Positions 41,336-48,715 of a DNA stretch of 64,000 nucleotides are shown here, in pieces. The stretch is from Limnohabitans sp. Rim8 (GTDB taxonomy: Bacteria > Pseudomonadota > Gammaproteobacteria > Burkholderiales > Burkholderiaceae_C). Location: contig CAMDKK010000008.1 in NCBI GenBank assembly GCA_945901045.1, positions 30,735 to 94,734 on the forward strand. Direction: 5' to 3'. The notes under the pieces are model-generated. The model searched no databases and was not told the DNA's origin. It saw only the letters and a program-made list of their open reading frames with translations. The position numbers and the translations under genes were made by a program. How positions within the stretch are numbered: the stretch's first letter is position 1; each line of letters begins with the position of its first letter.

Positions 41336-42691
41336 TTAAACCTTGGCACCACTGCGACGCAAGCTGCTTAGTGCAGCTTCTTGCGCAACGCGCATGGATT
41401 CAGCAGCCGGCATTTGCCCTGAAACAACACGCTCGACTGCTTTGTTCACCACATCGCCCATCAATGGAAATTCTTTGACCGTTCGATAAGCCATGTAATT
41501 GCGACCTGCAGCAGGTTGTTGCAAAACATCCAGATAGAGCTTGCCAATATCTTGCCCATTGATGGTGTTTAGGCGTTTGTATTCGGCACTCTCAATGACA
41601 GAGCGGCGGCAGATGGACGCATGGCCGGTGTCTTTGACAATCCGCGCTGTGAGCTCCGGGCTTAATGCCCATTGAATAAATGCCCACGCGGCTTCCTTAT
41701 TTTTTGCGTTCTTGGGAATGCCCAATCCCTGGCTATTGGCGGCAGGGAAGTCGCCCTTTGGCCCAGTCGGCATGCGCGTAACGAGTGCGGTTTCCTTGAC
41801 TTTACTGTCCTGCGAAGTGAGCATAGCCGTGACCCACGAACTGGAATGAATAAATATATTCGATCGTCCGCCAAGCAAAGCTGCACGCGCCTGATCTTCG
41901 GTATAACCAAGAACGCCCTGAGGACTGTACTTCGATAAAAGACGACCGTAATAATCTACTGCCTGCACGGCTGCTGCGCTGTCCAAAGTTGGCCGAATGT
42001 CGCCCGGTGGGTTGGCAAAAATATCACCACCAAATCCATGCATGTAAGGCGGCAGAAACCAGTGGTGCAGATTGGAACTCACAAAGCCCGTCACATCTTG
42101 TTGCCCGTGTATCCCATCGGCAACCTTCATCAAGTCGTCAAACGTCCTGGGTACGGACAAGCCACGCTTTTTCATCAGATCCATCCGGCTGATCCCCATC
42201 AACATCGCGCCCCCTTCCCATGAGTAGCCATAGGTTTTGCCATCTTTATCGACGTAAGGAACCTGCGCTCCTTTGACAAAGTCGTCAGGATTCCAATTGG
42301 CGGGTGTGAGCTTGCGGTCGCCACTAAAGTCATCAAGATTGCTCAGCAGCCCAGCTGAAATCCAGCGGGCGGCCAGAATGAAGGTGACATTGCAGAAGTC
42401 CCAAGCACTGCCACCACTGGAGAGTTCGAGATCGGCTTGCTGGTTGTATACGGGAAATGCTGAAAGTTGCAGGTCAACCGTCATGCCTGTTGCGGCTTCG
42501 AACTCAGGAATGTATTTACGCAGATGATTGAAGAATCCGTGCTGATAGGCAGCGCCGCGCAGCTTAAGCCCAGCAAAAGGCTTACTTTGCGCAATTGCTG
42601 GCATGCCCAGTGTTGCACCGGCAGTCACGCCAGCGGCTTGCTGTAACAGCGTGCGGCGGGAGAGCGGTTTGGCGGCTAAGTTAAAGGTCAT
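41336..42691 (-). CDS. Carbohydrate-type ABC binding protein with Tat signal
   Basis: 451 residues, family 1 extracellular binding protein. A twin-arginine signal LSRRTLLQQAAG at 10-21 precedes a hydrophobic stretch and AIAQ cleavage, so export in folded form is expected. Typical features: YIPEFEAATGMTVDL and the KEAAWAFIQWALSPE helix. First gene of the long minus-strand run, with an AGGAG ribosome site, facing a divergent regulator across a region with operator-like repeats. Confidence 0.92.
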   Translation of the reverse strand: MTFNLAAKPLSRRTLLQQAAGVTAGATLGMPAIAQSKPFAGLKLRGAAYQHGFFNHLRKYIPEFEAATGMTVDLQLSAFPVYNQQADLELSSGGSAWDFCNVTFILAARWISAGLLSNLDDFSGDRKLTPANWNPDDFVKGAQVPYVDKDGKTYGYSWEGGAMLMGISRMDLMKKRGLSVPRTFDDLMKVADGIHGQQDVTGFVSSNLHHWFLPPYMHGFGGDIFANPPGDIRPTLDSAAAVQAVDYYGRLLSKYSPQGVLGYTEDQARAALLGGRSNIFIHSSSWVTAMLTSQDSKVKETALVTRMPTGPKGDFPAANSQGLGIPKNAKNKEAAWAFIQWALSPELTARIVKDTGHASICRRSVIESAEYKRLNTINGQDIGKLYLDVLQQPAAGRNYMAYRTVKEFPLMGDVVNKAVERVVSGQMPAAESMRVAQEAALSSLRRSGAKV

Positions 42692-42735
42692 TTTGGGTCT
42701 CCTGTGTTTGTCATGTAATCAGTTTAAAAATTAAT

Positions 42736-42748
42736 TTTGACTGACAAA
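42736..42748. promoter_or_regulatory. Operator-like palindrome, site B
   Basis: TTTGACTGACAAA, one mismatch from the FadR-family consensus TNGTNNNACNA, lies 45 bases upstream of the binding-protein gene and could overlap its -35 region. A weaker third match, TTTGTCATGTAAT, lies at 42707-42719. Confidence 0.5.
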
Positions 42749-42823
42749 TAAAAATTTAAAATGAGTGGAAACCCTGAAATTAAATTTGTAATTTCCAATA
42801 TACTGCTAATTAAACACAATATA

Positions 42824-42836
42824 TTTGTATGACAAA
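42824..42836. promoter_or_regulatory. Operator-like palindrome, site C
   Basis: TTTGTATGACAAA is a perfect 5-base inverted repeat around three bases and fits TNGTNNNACNA exactly, the known operator form of FCD-type GntR regulators. It lies 51 bases upstream of the regulator start and just downstream of a possible -10 TATACT (42799-42804), a position suited to autorepression. Confidence 0.6.
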
Positions 42837-42887
42837 TAAAGGCAATTGCAGATCTTATCGGCGCACTGCAAGTCAGATCGGGACGCT

Positions 42888-43607
42888 ATGAGTAGTACAG
42901 CCATATTCGAGCGCAAAACCACTCAGTCAGTCACGGAAATGCTTGCTCGTCGAGTGGTGGAAGGCGAGTGGGATGAGGGTCAACCATTGCCATCTGAGCC
43001 CGAATTAGCGCAAGAGTTGGGTGTAGCGCGCACGTCCGTTCGCGAGGCACTGATGCGAATCAAAGCCAAGGGCTTGCTGGTTTCTCGGACCAAAACTGGA
43101 ACGCGCGTTCTGCCACGACTCCAATGGAACATGCTGGACGAGGACGTGCTGCGGTGGGTATGGAGCGGACAGGACAAGATGGCCGCAGCGCAGCATCTGA
43201 TGCAACTTCGCCGAATTGTTGAACCCGCTGCAGCAGAGATCGCAGCAAGCACAGCAGAAGATTCTTCCATTGCAGCCATCGAGCGTGCATACCACAACAT
43301 GGATGCCGCAGGACTTGATCGGGCGGCTTATGCAGGGCCAGACCTTGAATTTCATCGCGCTATTCTGGTTGCTACTGGAAACCCCTTTCTGGTCGCGTTT
43401 GGCAACGGAATTCAAGCTGCTCTGCGTATGTCATTCGAGCTCTCTACCCTACAGCCCGGCGCTCCACGCAATAGCCTTCCATTGCATCGCGCAGTCCTCG
43501 ACGCAATCTGGTCACGCAAACCGGAGCAAGCAAAAGAGGCTATGAACGTACTTTTGAGCCTCACAGAAGCTAACATCCAGCGTGGGTTAGCTAATCGCGT
43601 TGGATGA
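42888..43607 (+). CDS. FadR/GntR-family transcriptional regulator (FCD domain)
   Basis: 239 residues. Winged helix-turn-helix at the N-terminus (PLPSEPELAQELGVARTSVREALMR, read as two parts) and an all-helical FCD ligand domain with EPAAAEIAA, DLEFHRAILVATGNPFL and the LHRAVLDAI helix providing Asp/His metal ligands. Start ATG 42888. It probably senses an organic acid or sugar-acid intermediate and controls both the divergent ABC-sulfatase genes and the ATPase gene that follows 39 bases later. Confidence 0.92.
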   Translation: MSSTAIFERKTTQSVTEMLARRVVEGEWDEGQPLPSEPELAQELGVARTSVREALMRIKAKGLLVSRTKTGTRVLPRLQWNMLDEDVLRWVWSGQDKMAAAQHLMQLRRIVEPAAAEIAASTAEDSSIAAIERAYHNMDAAGLDRAAYAGPDLEFHRAILVATGNPFLVAFGNGIQAALRMSFELSTLQPGAPRNSLPLHRAVLDAIWSRKPEQAKEAMNVLLSLTEANIQRGLANRVG

Positions 43608-43646
43608 CCGTGTGGTTTTTACCTCCATTCCTAACTTCAGAGTCTT

Positions 43647-44747
43647 ATGAGCGATATTCATCTCAAGTCCATCACGAAGTTCTTTGGTGATGTTGAAGTC
43701 ATTCCAATTCTCGATCTGCACATTCCCGACGGCAAGTTCACTGTGCTCCTTGGTCCCTCTGGGTGTGGCAAAAGCACTTTGTTGCGGATGATCGCAGGTT
43801 TGGAGACACCCAGCAGCGGCCAGATACTTCTCGGAGATCGAGTGGTTAACGACGTGCCCCCTTCCGAGCGCGGATGCGCTCTGGTTTTCCAGAATTACGC
43901 GCTTTACCCCCACAAAACAGTACGACAGAACCTGGCCTTCCCGCTGCGCATGGCCAAAGTCAGTCAACTCGAACAGGATCGCCTTGTTGGAGAAACCGCC
44001 CACATGTTGGAACTCACATCGTTGCTTGAGCGATATCCGCGCCAGCTTTCGGGCGGCCAGCGCCAGCGCGTAGCGATGGGGCGAGCCATGATCCGCAAGC
44101 CTCAGGTCTTTCTATATGACGAACCTCTTTCCAATCTGGACTTGGAGTTGCGTGTGCGCTTACGGCTTGAAATTGCCCGCATGCAACGGCAACTGAAATC
44201 CACGGCGGTGTATGTGACCCATGATCAGACCGAAGCCATGACACTGGCAGACCAGATCGTTGTGCTTCGAAACGGACATATTGAACAGATTGGCGCTCCC
44301 TTGGAGTTGTACCGCAAGCCGGCCAACCTGTTTGTAGCCGGATTTATCGGAACGCCGCGGATTAACTTGTTCACAGTAGACCGAAGTGAGGTTTCGGGCG
44401 CGGATACAGTTTTGCATATCGGCACCTCCCAAATCAATGTGCCTCTTCATGTGTCGTCTGATATCCGGACAATTGGGTTTCGTCCTGAGCAGGCTAAGCT
44501 GATACCTGCGGGCAGCACTTTACCGGGACACGTGCTGTTAGAGCTTTATGAATGTGAAACTCAGGCCATGGAGCACTTGGGTGACCGAGCATACTGCTAC
44601 CTTCGGACAAACATGGGGGAACTTGTTGTACTTTCACCTGATGTCGATTCCTCTTTACAGGGTAAGCTTAGCATCGCCATAGAAGCAAGAGAGTTGCACT
44701 TTTTTGATGCGCAAGAAGCAGCACTTCACATGACGACTCCTGATTAA
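43647..44747 (+). CDS. Carbohydrate ABC ATPase (UgpC/MalK-like)
   Basis: 366 residues: Walker A GPSGCGKST, Q-loop FQNYALYPHKTV, signature QLSGGQRQRVAMGRA, Walker B FLYDEPLSNLD, and a C-terminal OB-type regulatory domain (LFTVDRSEV to IGFRPEQAKLI). It supplies the only ATPase for the importer whose other subunits are divergent at 39624-42691. A decayed IS fragment begins about 50 bases after its stop. Confidence 0.93.
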   Translation: MSDIHLKSITKFFGDVEVIPILDLHIPDGKFTVLLGPSGCGKSTLLRMIAGLETPSSGQILLGDRVVNDVPPSERGCALVFQNYALYPHKTVRQNLAFPLRMAKVSQLEQDRLVGETAHMLELTSLLERYPRQLSGGQRQRVAMGRAMIRKPQVFLYDEPLSNLDLELRVRLRLEIARMQRQLKSTAVYVTHDQTEAMTLADQIVVLRNGHIEQIGAPLELYRKPANLFVAGFIGTPRINLFTVDRSEVSGADTVLHIGTSQINVPLHVSSDIRTIGFRPEQAKLIPAGSTLPGHVLLELYECETQAMEHLGDRAYCYLRTNMGELVVLSPDVDSSLQGKLSIAIEARELHFFDAQEAALHMTTPD

Positions 44748-44799
44748 GGTTTAACTTGGAATTGCCACTGTTGGGAGAATTGCATGGTGCCAACTTCTC

Positions 44800-45002
44800 C
44801 AAGCGCAGCGATATCTATCAATTTTCAGCAAACTGGGCCATTTTTTTTGACTTTTCACGTGATTCAGTCTCAGCGGCTAAACATCGTGAACTGCTGAATC
44901 GAAGTACGGGGGCTGGGTTGGATATTATTCAAGTTGATTGAGTTGAGTGACAGGATCTGGCCACTGCATATTTACGTCAACTGAGCTTAACTTGACGATG
45001 CC
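44800..45002 (+). mobile_element. 3' remnant of an IS6-like element (copy 1)
   Basis: The last ~200 bases of the same element as at 52025-52828. ATTCAGTCTCAGCGGCTAA occurs identically at 44862 and 52689, and the distance from it to the right end is 141 bases here and 140 there. Weaker similarity extends upstream to about 44800. The right inverted repeat (AACTTGACGA core) ends near 45002. It encodes only the transposase C-terminus (SVSAAKHRELLNRS). Left end lost; same orientation as copy 2. Confidence 0.75.
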
Positions 45003-45188
45003 TTCGGTACATCGTGCTACGACAGCCCGCAACTCAACACAGAATATCGGCTTAACGTGGGCTTGAAGCAGGAGATGGGCAAGCGGGTTCCGGAGCGGGG
45101 AAAAGCCAAATTACGAGAAGCTGCCAACAAACATACGACCATGTTGGAGAAAACACCTGAGCAGGTTGGCTACTTTCAGGAACGCTGA
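45003..45188 (+). pseudogene. Gene remnant truncated at the IS boundary
   Basis: An open frame with no start codon begins where copy 1 of the IS ends and runs to TGA at 45188. The peptide is hydrophilic and lysine/glutamate-rich (KQEMGKRVPERGKAKLREA). It looks like the 3' part of a gene cut by the IS. I do not recognise the family. Confidence 0.35.
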
Positions 45189-45206
45189 GTTCGTTATGCT
45201 GCTTAA

Positions 45207-45401
45207 ACTTCACAGGGACGGAGCAATAAGAGAAACACAATCTCCCCGGTCACAATAGCTTTAATTTTTGTAGGTTTGGGTATTGTTTCCTTGCCCATCG
45301 ACTCCGTATTCTATTCAGCCGGCGCTGCGCTGATTCTTTATTTTTCACTTGTAGAAATTGCAGCACTGGGGCTTCTTTTAAAATGCTATTCAAGCCAATG
45401 A
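45207..45401 (+). pseudogene. Hydrophobic two-helix membrane peptide lacking a start
   Basis: The frame from 45207 to TGA at 45401 encodes two clear membrane segments (TIALIFVGLGIVSLPI and AALILYFSLVEIAALGLLL) but has no ATG, GTG or TTG ahead of the first. Probably the remnant of a small membrane protein. Nothing else is clear in 45402-45456. Confidence 0.3.
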
Positions 45402-45456
45402 TTAGGAAAAATTAACTGTTGAAGGCAACAGCGTAAAAATCGAAAGCAAAGTTGGT

Positions 45457-45579
45457 TTAAAAATTTCTCAGTTGCAACTTGTTTGCTCGTTGACCCAAGT
45501 TGATAACTTGAGTCATTTGAGTTAAATTATTCAACTTCAAAAGGGCAGTATCCATAATTTCTTTGGCAAGTTTGTCCAT
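45457..45579 (-). CDS. Hypothetical 40-residue ORF
   Basis: ATG at 45579 to TAA at 45457, amphipathic and rich in Leu, Asn and Gln (ALLKLNNLTQMTQVINLGQ), divergent from the BLUF gene. The ribosome site is weak. Its regular heptad-like pattern suggests a helix, but it could be chance or a decayed end of a longer gene. Confidence 0.25.
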   Translation of the reverse strand: MDKLAKEIMDTALLKLNNLTQMTQVINLGQRANKLQLRNF

Positions 45580-45681
45580 GTCAATTTAAGACCGTTGGGA
45601 GAAAAAAATAGCTGATCGACTTTAAACCCTTGGAACTATAATGACCCTACCTATATTTTTTCTTTGAGGCATACTCGCTAG

Positions 45682-46119
45682 ATGCAAAACGACGAAGGAC
45701 AATCAGGTCAATCCATTCATAATATTGTGTACTGTAGCCAAGCTGCTCAGCACATGGACAAAGACTCGATTGATCACATAATTGCCACCGCCAAACACAA
45801 CAACCCCAGATTCGGTATCACTGGGTTATTGGTTTTTGGTAGTGGTTTTTTCTTCCAATGGTTGGAAGGCCCCAAAGACAACTTAACCAATTTGTTCGAA
45901 ATTATTTCCGCAGATCCTCGTCACACTAATATAGTGTTACTCACTAAAGAAGATGAGTTTCGTGAAAGGCTATTTCCAAATTGGGACATGGAGCTAGTGA
46001 AATCTGAAGACATCAGCACCGTTTTGGAGGACGCTATGCGTGAGGCTTTTGATCCAAAGAAAAAAAATGCTTTGTTTCAAATGTTGCAGGAACTTAACAA
46101 GAGCCCGCTTGGGAAATGA
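45682..46119 (+). CDS. BLUF-domain blue-light sensor (FAD)
   Basis: 145 residues, essentially one BLUF domain with a short helical tail and no output domain. The photoactive residues align with AppA: Tyr17 (IVYCS), Asn41, Gln59 (FFQWLEG), Trp101 and Met103 (NWDM). FAD-bound BLUF domains change hydrogen bonding under blue light; short forms such as PixD/YcgF-like proteins act through protein partners. No partner is recognisable beside it, and the neighbouring genes are decayed. It has an AT-rich composition compared with the core genes. Confidence 0.92.
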   Translation: MQNDEGQSGQSIHNIVYCSQAAQHMDKDSIDHIIATAKHNNPRFGITGLLVFGSGFFFQWLEGPKDNLTNLFEIISADPRHTNIVLLTKEDEFRERLFPNWDMELVKSEDISTVLEDAMREAFDPKKKNALFQMLQELNKSPLGK

Positions 46120-46182
46120 AAACTGGATTGACATCAATTTCATGTGTCAAATCTATCAGGTGACTTTGCTCAAGACCTGTTA

Positions 46183-46464
46183 TCAGCCTCTTTTTGCCCT
46201 TGCACTGCGCCACCCTTTACCTGACACTTGCTTACCGGCATACAAGTGACAGGCACCCCATAAATCACTGGCTTTTAATTCATAAACCGCACAGTTTCTA
46301 CAAACCTGACCAGCAGCATATTTGGGCAACTTCTCGGTGTCAGTCTTGGTTGAATCTGCAAATTAGCCGAGGGCCACCGCTTGTGGATCTTTCTCGTCTA
46401 ATTTAGCCTGGATTCTTGCTGCTGTTGATATCACCGTCACTCAAGCAGCAAGGGCGAGGAAAAA
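46183..46464 (-). pseudogene. High-potential iron-sulfur protein (HiPIP) pseudogene
   Basis: Minus-strand translation gives the HiPIP pattern KLDEKDPQAVALG, then KYAAGQVCRNCAVYE, LWGACHLYAGKQV and GWRSARAKRG. TAA at 46365-46363 stands where HiPIPs have Tyr (ALGYVAD). A second in-frame stop (46443-46441) breaks the signal peptide. The fourth cluster cysteine (GWCS) is now Arg (codon 46209-46207). HiPIPs are periplasmic 4Fe-4S electron carriers; this copy cannot make a working one. Confidence 0.82.
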
Positions 46465-46514
46465 TGTGGGTCATGTATTGTTCATTAAGAACACGAACAA
46501 TCAGCGTCTGTGGC

Positions 46515-46751
46515 TCACACACCCAGCAGCTTCTTCGCTTCCACCAGCGCTTTCATTGAATCGGTGTGTTTGCCTTCCTTGTGCAATTTTTCGCCCTCTT
46601 CGCGTAAGGCTTTGACTTTGGACATTTCTGCTGCAGGCAAATTCGCAGTGGGCATTTTTGCGTCGATGGCACGCATCTCACCAGGGCAACCATGCGCTGA
46701 TGCTGCTGCTGCAAAAAATACAATAAGTGAACCAATGAGAAGTTGTTTCAT
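46515..46751 (-). CDS. Small secreted protein, function unknown
   Basis: 78 residues: Sec signal peptide (MKQLLIGSLIVFFAAAASA), then HGCPGEMRAIDAKM and a charged helical C-terminal part (KVKALREEGEKLHKEGKHTD). Start ATG 46751 follows GGAG; longer in-frame reading upstream has no support. Similar short periplasmic proteins occur in Burkholderiales, as far as I recall. It is divergent from the HMA-domain membrane protein, so a shared metal- or redox-related role is possible but unproven. Confidence 0.7.
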   Translation of the reverse strand: MKQLLIGSLIVFFAAAASAHGCPGEMRAIDAKMPTANLPAAEMSKVKALREEGEKLHKEGKHTDSMKALVEAKKLLGV

Positions 46752-46911
46752 GGAGGTCTCCAAAAGTTGAAATTCGATCATATTCAAGAATCCACAAAGC
46801 AGGCATTTGCGGCTGAATTTGTCCCCAGCCAGGGGTGGGGAATTGGCTTCCGGGGGGCATCGGCTACAAATTGACGTTGTTTGTAATGACCGCAAGGTTT
46901 AAGCTAATGGA

Positions 46912-47715
46912 ATGACCAATCTCAAACACACCACCACCTACGCACTGACTGGCCTGCATTGCGGCGCCTGTGTTAACAAAGTAACTCAGGCGTTAGCGCA
47001 TCTGGCGGCTGGGGTTGAGGTGAGCCTGCGGCCCATGCAAGTAGCCCTGATAGAGGCAACAGCGGATTTTGAAACTTTGAAAGCAGCGGTAGAGAACGCT
47101 GGAACGTATGTCCTGATGCCTCATTCAGAGCCGATTCAGTTGTCGAATATGGCGCCAGACCAATCAGTACGGGCGCAAAAGGCTTCTCCTCACACAGCAG
47201 ATGAAAACTCTGCATCGAGCTGGCTGACCACCTACAGCCCGCTGCTATTGATAGTAGCCTACATACTCGGGGCGAGCTTGCTGGTGCAAATTGGAATAGA
47301 CGGTATGGCTGGCGTTACAACTGCGGACACCATGCGCTACTTTATGGCGGGCTTTTTTTTGGTGTTCTCATTTTTCAAACTTCTGGATATCGGTGCTTTT
47401 GCCGACGCCTACTCAGCCTACGACCTGCTGGCGCGCCGCTGGCATGGCTGGGGTTTGTTGTATCCGTTTGTAGAGCTGGCGTTGGGGATGGCGTATTTGG
47501 CGCACTTCAACCCGCTACTGACGCATTGGGTCACCATCATCGTTATGGGGTTCTCGGCGATTGGTGTGATTCGCGCTGTGGCTAGCAAAACGCAAATTCA
47601 GTGTGCCTGCCTGGGCACCGTGTTCAAACTCCCCATGAGCACGGTGACGATTGTCGAAGATGTGGGTATGGTGGCGATGGCGGCGATGATGCTGTTTTTT
47701 TCAAGCTGGACTTGA
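46912..47715 (+). CDS. HMA-domain plus MauE/DoxX-like membrane protein
   Basis: 267 residues. N-terminal heavy-metal-associated domain with the metal motif GLHCGACVNKV (Cys17, Cys20), a ~30-residue linker, then four membrane helices of the MauE/DoxX redox-associated type, with a further cysteine pair in QCACLGTVFKLP. MauE-type proteins assist disulfide or cofactor maturation in the periplasm. The joined metal-binding domain suggests copper or another soft metal is handed to the membrane part. Intact despite decayed neighbours. Function not established. Confidence 0.82.
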   Translation: MTNLKHTTTYALTGLHCGACVNKVTQALAHLAAGVEVSLRPMQVALIEATADFETLKAAVENAGTYVLMPHSEPIQLSNMAPDQSVRAQKASPHTADENSASSWLTTYSPLLLIVAYILGASLLVQIGIDGMAGVTTADTMRYFMAGFFLVFSFFKLLDIGAFADAYSAYDLLARRWHGWGLLYPFVELALGMAYLAHFNPLLTHWVTIIVMGFSAIGVIRAVASKTQIQCACLGTVFKLPMSTVTIVEDVGMVAMAAMMLFFSSWT

Positions 47716-48082
47716 ACTTTTTCAGCAGGCCGATGTAGTTAATCTTTGCACTTGGCAGGATCGCTAACTTGCAAACGACAGCTGATATTGGATGTTGCGC
47801 GAGGCTTGATGCACCTTTGTCAAGCATCAGCTTGCAGGAACCTTGGGTGCCAAGCCCCTCGCCGTCGTTAGAAATTCCAATCGCGTTCCCGCATGGCGGT
47901 GCGCAAAAAACGATTCCGAACAGATGGCAGTTTGATTGAATGTACCAGCGCTTTGTATGTCCTTGGCAAAACGGATCAAGGCTGAAAGATCCGTGCGTTT
48001 TCTGAGATGGATTTTCCTGCAAATGCAGCTTGATTTGAAACAGGTGTAACCAGGTTTTGAAACTTCTCCTTGCCCCCAAAAG
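47716..48082. other. No recognisable gene
   Basis: Both strands have open stretches, but none has a convincing start, ribosome site or family. It lies between the HMA gene and an isomerase pseudogene and probably holds further degraded sequence. Confidence 0.5.
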
Positions 48083-48614
48083 CCGCACCGGCCGCACTGT
48101 AAGGCGCTCAGATCCAAATTACCCCTGTGTTTCTCGGCGGGATGCACAAGTTGACAGGCAAGGCGCCACCCTTCATCCGCAATGCCGACGTGGAAGGTAA
48201 GAACGCATAAACCGACTTGGAGATGCGACGTTTCATTGGAAAGCAGGGCTTCACCGATTCAAGATGAACCCCAAATTACCTTTCAATTCGATAAATCTGT
48301 TGCGGATGCCGATATCGCTGGGAAGCGATGACCAGACCAAACTGATCGAGGCGATGACGCCTGCGATCTGGGAAGAGGGGCTCGACGTCAGGGATGCCAC
48401 CAAGGTTCTAATGTTACTGACAAAGGCCGGTTTCGATGCTGAATCTCTGGCTGCAAAAGCGCAAGAACCAGCGATCAAACAGGCCGTGATCGACAGCACC
48501 AAAAAGGCCTTTGAACGCGGTGTCTTAGGCATTCCGACGTTCTTCATCGGCGAGCAGATGTTCTTTGTTAAAGAACTCCTTGGGCAGATAGAAGAGATGC
48601 TTGAAAACAGTTGA
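48083..48614 (+). pseudogene. 2-hydroxychromene-2-carboxylate isomerase (DsbA-like) pseudogene
   Basis: The DsbA-fold isomerase of aromatic catabolism can be followed across a broken frame: ITPVFLGGMHKLTGKAPPF, then TDLEMRRFIGKQGFTD, then MNPKLPFNSINLLRM and GVLGIPTFFIGEQMFF. In-frame TAA codons occur at 48100-48102 and 48208-48210 (the latter at an expected Tyr), and a one-base deletion near 48259 shifts frame. The first ~30 residues are unrecognisable. The intact 3' frame from the ATG at 48264 (116 codons) lacks the N-terminal half of the domain, so it is unlikely to work. Confidence 0.8.
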
Positions 48615-48715
48615 TTTCGCACCAATTCAAGCATCTAATGTAATTTTAAATGACTTATAAAAGTTTTTACATTTAATTTTTTAATCTTCTATGATGTGAC
48701 CAACCCGGAAAAATT

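Noticed and set aside
44750-44770. Possible left inverted repeat of IS copy 1
   Set aside because: Only an 11-base similarity (GTTTAACTTGG) in the wrong arrangement; distance to the right end does not fit the 804-base element.
47624-48147. Two overlapping minus-strand ORFs after the HMA gene
   Set aside because: They overlap the 3' end of an intact gene and an identified pseudogene on the other strand and show no family pattern.
48264-48614. Stand-alone 116-residue DsbA-like protein
   Set aside because: Sequence immediately upstream continues the same family in another frame with stops, so this is the 3' part of a pseudogene.
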